Below, piece by piece: positions 6,186 to 9,497 of a stretch of 9,497 nt of DNA. The notes under the pieces were generated by a model that worked only from the letters and a program-made list of their open reading frames with translations, searched no databases and was not told the origin of the DNA. A program made the position numbers and the translations under genes. This DNA is from Paracoccaceae bacterium (GTDB lineage Bacteria > Pseudomonadota > Alphaproteobacteria > Rhodobacterales > Rhodobacteraceae): assembly GCA_011525185.1 (NCBI GenBank), contig WTIQ01000026.1, forward strand, positions 1 to 9,497, written 5' to 3'. Within the stretch, counting starts at the first letter, position 1, and every line of letters starts with the position of its first letter.

Positions 6186-7077
6186 CATGATCCTCGCCCC
6201 TTAGCATTTTAAAGGCATCGGCGAATGCGTCCATTGCGTGGGCTGGCACGATCACCGTGTTTGACCCCTGCCCCTGCCCAACTTGCGTTAATGCTTCGAC
6301 TTGCTTGAATGCGACTTGATATTGCGCCGCTTCCAATCCATTATCCGCAATCGCTTTTGCCACTACCTGCGTTGCATAAGCCTCTGCATCAGCCTGTATC
6401 CTGCGCGCCTTGGCAATTTGCTCGGCCTCATAGAGTTGCGCATCCACCGCAAGCTCTACAGCCCTTTTTTGTCCCTCTGCTTCTGTTACTTGAGCGCGGC
6501 GTGCACGCTCGGCATTCAATTGTTGCAACATGGCAGCACGTGTTGCTTCGTATAAATTGACATCCAATATCTCAGCACGCGTAACAATAATGCCCCATTC
6601 ATCGACCATCACACGCACTGATTCACGAATTTTACCAATAAGTTCGCTTCTATTGGATTGGACTTCATCCAACTCCATTTTACCAATCTCGCTCCGGACA
6701 ATACCAGCCACCGTTGTGGCAATCGTCGCATCTACATCGCGAATACGGTAGACCGTTTTCTCGGGCTCCGTGATCCGATAAAAAACGCTGGTCTCCACTT
6801 TCACCAGTACGTTGTCAGCCGTAATGGCATCTTGTTCTGCTGTGGGGAGCTGTCGTTCAAGAATGGAAATTTTATGCGCAATTATATCCAAAAACGGGAC
6901 AACTAAATTAATGCCAGGACCGAGAACAGAATGCAGCCGTCCAAACCGTTCAACGACATGCTTTTCAGATTGTGGAACAATCCGCACCCCAAGAAAAATG
7001 ACCAGAATGATAAATCCAGTCAGCAGAATATAAACTAAATTCTCTCCCAAAAGATCAAATATTAAATTTTGGTCCAC
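5950..7077 (-). CDS. SPFH/band-7 (QmcA-like) membrane protein; C-terminus apparently frameshifted
   Basis: The protein is a stomatin/prohibitin-like integral membrane protein. It has an N-terminal transmembrane helix at about 13-33 and the SPFH domain at about 33-200, including QSEKHVVERFGRLHSVLGPG and ITEPEKTVYRIRD. An Ala/Glu/Gln-rich coiled coil follows at about 180-250, then a Gly/Gln linker and the closing segment AFADAFKML (to residue 292). Paralogues usually end about there (near 297). Here the frame continues 83 more residues (Cys/Trp/Arg-rich, resembling no SPFH tail), wholly overlapping nfeD in another frame. Adding one base after codon 292 would give K-G-R-G-S and stop at the TGA inside the nfeD ATGA. 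I infer a 1-nt deletion or base-call error; the genuine gene probably ends near 6185. The start is GTG 7077, with AAGGAG at 7086-7091 (minus strand) 8 nt upstream. SPFH/NfeD pairs act in membrane organisation and protein quality control. Confidence 0.88.
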   Translation of the reverse strand: MDQNLIFDLLGENLVYILLTGFIILVIFLGVRIVPQSEKHVVERFGRLHSVLGPGINLVVPFLDIIAHKISILERQLPTAEQDAITADNVLVKVETSVFYRITEPEKTVYRIRDVDATIATTVAGIVRSEIGKMELDEVQSNRSELIGKIRESVRVMVDEWGIIVTRAEILDVNLYEATRAAMLQQLNAERARRAQVTEAEGQKRAVELAVDAQLYEAEQIAKARRIQADAEAYATQVVAKAIADNGLEAAQYQVAFKQVEALTQVGQGQGSNTVIVPAHAMDAFADAFKMLRGEDHDVRDLVVLGRFWPCFGHSGNRFARLCIAWFWNWCCCRRSSYFAWSEHDASQIGVALCNCVIDHLGWSSRSVPSQESER

Positions 7078-7085
7078 AATAGGTG

Positions 7086-7091
7086 CTCCTT
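7086..7091 (-). promoter_or_regulatory. Ribosome binding site for the SPFH gene
   Basis: On the minus strand AAGGAG lies 8 nt before GTG 7077. It is a consensus-like site at ideal spacing and supports the GTG start. Confidence 0.7.
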
Positions 7092-7110
7092 ATCACGTCG
7101 TATGTTAGAA

Positions 7111-7138
7111 ATTATACACGGCAAGAGCGTATAACAAG
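7111..7138 (-). promoter_or_regulatory. Promoter for the SPFH-nfeD operon
   Basis: On the minus strand a perfect TATAAT (7116-7111) is preceded by CTTGTT (7138-7133) at 16 nt, or TTGTTA at 15 nt. Transcription would start near 7104, about 27 nt before the GTG start, leaving room for the ribosome binding site. Confidence 0.55.
7130..7135 (+). promoter_or_regulatory. Candidate -10 box for dinB, interlocked with the divergent promoter
   Basis: TATAAC on the plus strand has no good -35 box (TTAGAA at 7105-7110 is 19 nt away). It lies over the -35 of the divergent SPFH promoter. No alphaproteobacterial LexA box (GTTC-N7-GTTC) is visible in 7078-7198, so SOS control is not apparent. Confidence 0.3.
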
Positions 7139-7198
7139 ACGCGGAATTAAATCTTCCATTCTCTTTCCATTGAGACGTCAAATTTGATAGACAGGAGT

Positions 7199-8452
7199 AT
7201 GGAGAGTTTTTGTCGCGACTGTTTCAGATTAAATTGCCCCCATGCGCGCTGCGACGGCTGCGGCTCACCGCGTGTTCTAAGCCATCCTGAACTTTTTGAT
7301 CTCAGCATTGCGCATATGGATTGTGATGCGTTTTATGCAAGCGTCGAAAAGCGCGATAATCCAGAGCTGCGCAATAAACCCCTTATCATCGGAGGAGGCC
7401 GCAGGGGCGTTGTCTCAACCGCCTGCTATGTCGCAAGAATCCGCGGCGTCAAATCGGCAATGCCGATGTTTCAAGCGCTAAAATTATGTCCAGAGGCCGT
7501 GGTCGTGAAACCGCGCATGGAGCGCTATGTGCACTTTAGCAAAAAAATCAAAGCGATGATGGAAGAGCTTAGCCCTGCAATAGAGCCTCTCTCTTTGGAT
7601 GAGGCCTTTATTGATCTCTCGGGCACAGCGAAACTGCATGGGTTTCCCCCTGCGGTTTTGCTTGCAAAACTTGTAAAGCGCATGGAACAAGAGCTTGGGC
7701 TGACAGGCTCCATTGGGCTTTCACATAATAAATTTTTGGCAAAAATCGCCTCTGACCTTGATAAGCCAAACGGCTTTTCGATCATTGGATTGGAAGAGAC
7801 AGAGCGATTTCTCGCGGATAAACCCATCAAACTTATCTGGGGTGTGGGTGCAAGTGGTCAGGGAAAATTACATCAAGCAGGGATTTATACCTTTCAAGAC
7901 CTGTTGCGATGGGATCGCAAAGAGCTGAGCAAAAAGTTTGGTCAACTCGGAGACCGTTTGTGGTCTTTGGCCCGAGGGCAGGATCATCGAGCAGTGGAAC
8001 CGCGGGAGACCATCAAATCCATTTCACATGAAACAACATTTCACGAGGACACGAAAGATCGCACACTGTTAAAAGGACACCTTTGGCGTATGACCGAAAA
8101 GGTGTCGGACCGTGCCAAAGCAAAAGAGCTGGAAGGCTCCGTGGTCACGCTCAAACTCAAAAGCAGTGATCATAAAATTATAACGCGGCGTCTTTCTCTC
8201 AGAGAGCCAACGCAATTCGCACATGTTATTTACGACAGTTTGGCGCGGTTGCTGGACGCTACAGATCACGGCATTTCTTATCGTCTACTCGGCGCGGGTC
8301 TATCTGGGTTACAGGCAGAAGGGCAGCGATCAGTCGCCGCAGACCTTTTGGACGAACAGGCTGCGCGCAAAAGCCAAGCAGAACGCGCAAGCGATGAAAT
8401 ACGTGCAAAATTCGGGACCGACGCCATCGTTAAGGGGCGTGCACTACGCTAA
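7199..8452 (+). CDS. dinB: DNA polymerase IV (Y-family, DinB) with N-terminal Cys4 extension
   Basis: This is an error-prone translesion DNA polymerase of 417 residues. The palm motif HMDCDAFYASVE at 39-50 holds the first metal-binding Asp (D41) and the steric-gate aromatic Y46. SLDEAFIDLSG carries the catalytic pair D134/E135, GIGLSHNKFLAK-type finger/palm residues follow, and the thumb and little-finger domains extend to the end. Before the palm lies a 35-residue extension with C5-x2-C8 and C18-x2-C21, a likely zinc ribbon that I associate with alphaproteobacterial DinB and that is absent from E. coli DinB. I chose ATG 7199 because M-x-x-F-C-R-D-C fits that extension. AGGAG, however, sits only 1 nt before it, so TTG 7184 (5 residues longer) remains possible. 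There is no obvious C-terminal QLxLF clamp-binding motif. It runs convergent to the amidohydrolase gene, with stops 3 nt apart and no terminator between. Confidence 0.95.
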   Translation: MESFCRDCFRLNCPHARCDGCGSPRVLSHPELFDLSIAHMDCDAFYASVEKRDNPELRNKPLIIGGGRRGVVSTACYVARIRGVKSAMPMFQALKLCPEAVVVKPRMERYVHFSKKIKAMMEELSPAIEPLSLDEAFIDLSGTAKLHGFPPAVLLAKLVKRMEQELGLTGSIGLSHNKFLAKIASDLDKPNGFSIIGLEETERFLADKPIKLIWGVGASGQGKLHQAGIYTFQDLLRWDRKELSKKFGQLGDRLWSLARGQDHRAVEPRETIKSISHETTFHEDTKDRTLLKGHLWRMTEKVSDRAKAKELEGSVVTLKLKSSDHKIITRRLSLREPTQFAHVIYDSLARLLDATDHGISYRLLGAGLSGLQAEGQRSVAADLLDEQAARKSQAERASDEIRAKFGTDAIVKGRALR

Positions 8453-8455
8453 AAG

Positions 8456-9334
8456 CTACTCAGCAGCGAGATGGTGAACACGGGTTGGCCCGAAATGCTC
8501 TACGACTTCGGCAAAAACAGATCTTAATCGTTGCTTGAATGCCTCTACATCGTCGCGCAATACAATACCGTTGGCCTTCAAATATAACGAGCGGTCAATT
8601 TCCAGCTGCAGCGCATGATACCCTAAAATGGGCTGGCCATATTCTTGGGCAATAAAAGCACCTGCAAAGGGTGTGTTTCGGCTGACGATAAACTCCTCCT
8701 GCCGCAGGGCAAATTCAAAGACGTCAGATATTTCTGCATCTGCTGACGCCCCAAAACGATCTCCTAAAACGATTTGTGCGCCCGCGTGCGGCTTTGACAG
8801 ATACGCGACCGCCTCATGAGGCATCGAATGTACATCGACCAAAAGCGCATAGCCAAAACGTGCCTTTGCTCGATCCAAGAGCTTTTTGAGTGCCTCATGA
8901 TATGGTTTCCACACCGTCTGAATGCGCCTATCTGCTTCGGGTCGAGAAATCTTCCCTCGGTAAATCTCTCGTGCATTCGCAACAACGCGTGGAATGACTC
9001 CCAAACCCGAGGCCACCCGCGGATTTTGGCTGCGCATCCTCACATTCTCGATCAGCGCAGGATCAAGTTCGTAGGGCGCACGATTTAAATCTACATAAGC
9101 GCGTGGTGCCTTGGCGACCAACAAAGGACACCCCAACTGGGGCACAAAATCGATCAGCTGATCCACGTATGCATCTTCAGAACTACGAATCGCCTTAGCA
9201 TCCAAGACGGACATTTTTAGAAACTCGGGCGAGTACCTGCGTCCGCTATGCGGCGACGCGAAAACAACTGGAGATGTCACATCATCTACATCAAAAATAC
9301 AGAATGCATCAGTGTTTTGGCTAAGAATCTCCAT
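8456..9334 (-). CDS. N-formylglutamate amidohydrolase family protein
   Basis: The gene encodes 292 residues of the FGase family (PF05013), which hydrolyses N-formyl-L-glutamate to glutamate and formate in histidine breakdown, or related N-acyl amino acids. The conserved blocks are present in order: FASPHSGRRY at about 25-34 (metal-binding His), RSSEDAYVDQL at 50-60, APRAYVDLNR at about 76-85, LLVDVHSMP at about 164-172 (second Asp/His pair), and LEIDRSLYL at about 243-251. No other hut gene is nearby, so a role in histidine use is not shown by context; the true substrate could differ. The start is ATG 9334, with only a weak GGA-containing site upstream. The stop is TAG 8456-8458, tail to tail with dinB. 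A small dyad (TGTAC-N10-GTACA) lies just upstream of the gene. Confidence 0.9.
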   Translation of the reverse strand: MEILSQNTDAFCIFDVDDVTSPVVFASPHSGRRYSPEFLKMSVLDAKAIRSSEDAYVDQLIDFVPQLGCPLLVAKAPRAYVDLNRAPYELDPALIENVRMRSQNPRVASGLGVIPRVVANAREIYRGKISRPEADRRIQTVWKPYHEALKKLLDRAKARFGYALLVDVHSMPHEAVAYLSKPHAGAQIVLGDRFGASADAEISDVFEFALRQEEFIVSRNTPFAGAFIAQEYGQPILGYHALQLEIDRSLYLKANGIVLRDDVEAFKQRLRSVFAEVVEHFGPTRVHHLAAE

Positions 9335-9343
9335 AAGTCCGAT

Positions 9344-9363
9344 TGTACATCAAAATTAGTACA
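9344..9363. promoter_or_regulatory. Small dyad upstream of the amidohydrolase gene
   Basis: TGTAC (9344-9348) and GTACA (9359-9363) form an inverted repeat with a 10-nt A+T-rich spacer, centred about 20 nt before the amidohydrolase ATG. The spacing (15 bp centre to centre) is not a full two helical turns, and arms of five bases may be chance. It is a possible repressor site for the minus-strand gene. Confidence 0.25.
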
Positions 9364-9372
9364 GGAAAAGGC

Positions 9373-9401
9373 TTGAACCTCATTCACCAACCTTTTATAG
9401 A
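9373..9401 (+). promoter_or_regulatory. Promoter for the tRNA-Val gene
   Basis: TTGAAC (9373-9378) and TATAGA (9396-9401) are 17 nt apart. Transcription would begin near 9408, leaving a 5' leader of about 37 nt before the mature tRNA. Confidence 0.5.
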
Positions 9402-9444
9402 CGCAAAATCCAGAGCATATCCATAGGTGTTGCATCTGAGGGTC

Positions 9445-9497
<53 letters not shown>

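Noticed and set aside
5965..7033. Several plus-strand open frames across the SPFH/nfeD region
   Set aside because: They are antisense shadows of the minus-strand genes, with no ribosome binding sites or recognisable protein features.

Overview
The window reads as the chromosome of an alphaproteobacterium, most likely a Rhodobacterales (Roseobacter-type) lineage with unusually low G+C (roughly half). The evidence is the hom-glpX-recJ order, a DinB with the alphaproteobacterial cysteine-rich N-terminal extension, a TPR-sulfotransferase of the type common in that order, and the paired SPFH/NfeD membrane genes. The genus cannot be fixed from the sequence alone. All genes are chromosomal housekeeping or membrane genes. 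I see no mobile element, CRISPR array, phage gene or defence locus.

Left part (1-3357, all +): the C-terminal part of homoserine dehydrogenase (hom) with its ACT domain, then class II fructose-1,6-bisphosphatase (glpX), then recJ 18 nt later. They are closely spaced and look co-transcribed. recJ is collinear with a normal full-length RecJ (580 codons) but carries an in-frame TAG at codon 118 (1966-1968), just after the first catalytic DYDVDG motif. It is therefore a nonsense-interrupted gene or a base-call error.

Middle (3358-5825, +): a 231-nt gap without a convincing promoter, then a 634-aa protein joining about seven TPR repeats to a PAPS-dependent sulfotransferase domain. Its TAG stop lies inside a perfect 18-bp palindrome. 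After it, a well-formed promoter (TTGATT-N16-TATACT) drives a 72-aa exported or membrane small protein that starts at TTG.

Right part: on the minus strand, an SPFH/band-7 (QmcA-like) protein followed by a short NfeD-like membrane protein. The SPFH frame runs past its expected end and overlaps nfeD out of frame by 236-239 nt, which looks like a 1-nt deletion near codon 292. Divergent to SPFH is dinB (DNA polymerase IV, +), and the two share an interlocked back-to-back promoter region. dinB converges, with a 3-nt gap, on an N-formylglutamate amidohydrolase family gene (minus). The window ends 53 nt into a tRNA-Val(GAC) gene preceded by its own promoter.

No wholly new system was found. The points most worth checking are the two apparent single-nucleotide lesions (recJ amber, SPFH frameshift), the DinB Cys4 extension, the uncharacterised small secreted protein, and the stop codon embedded in the palindrome.
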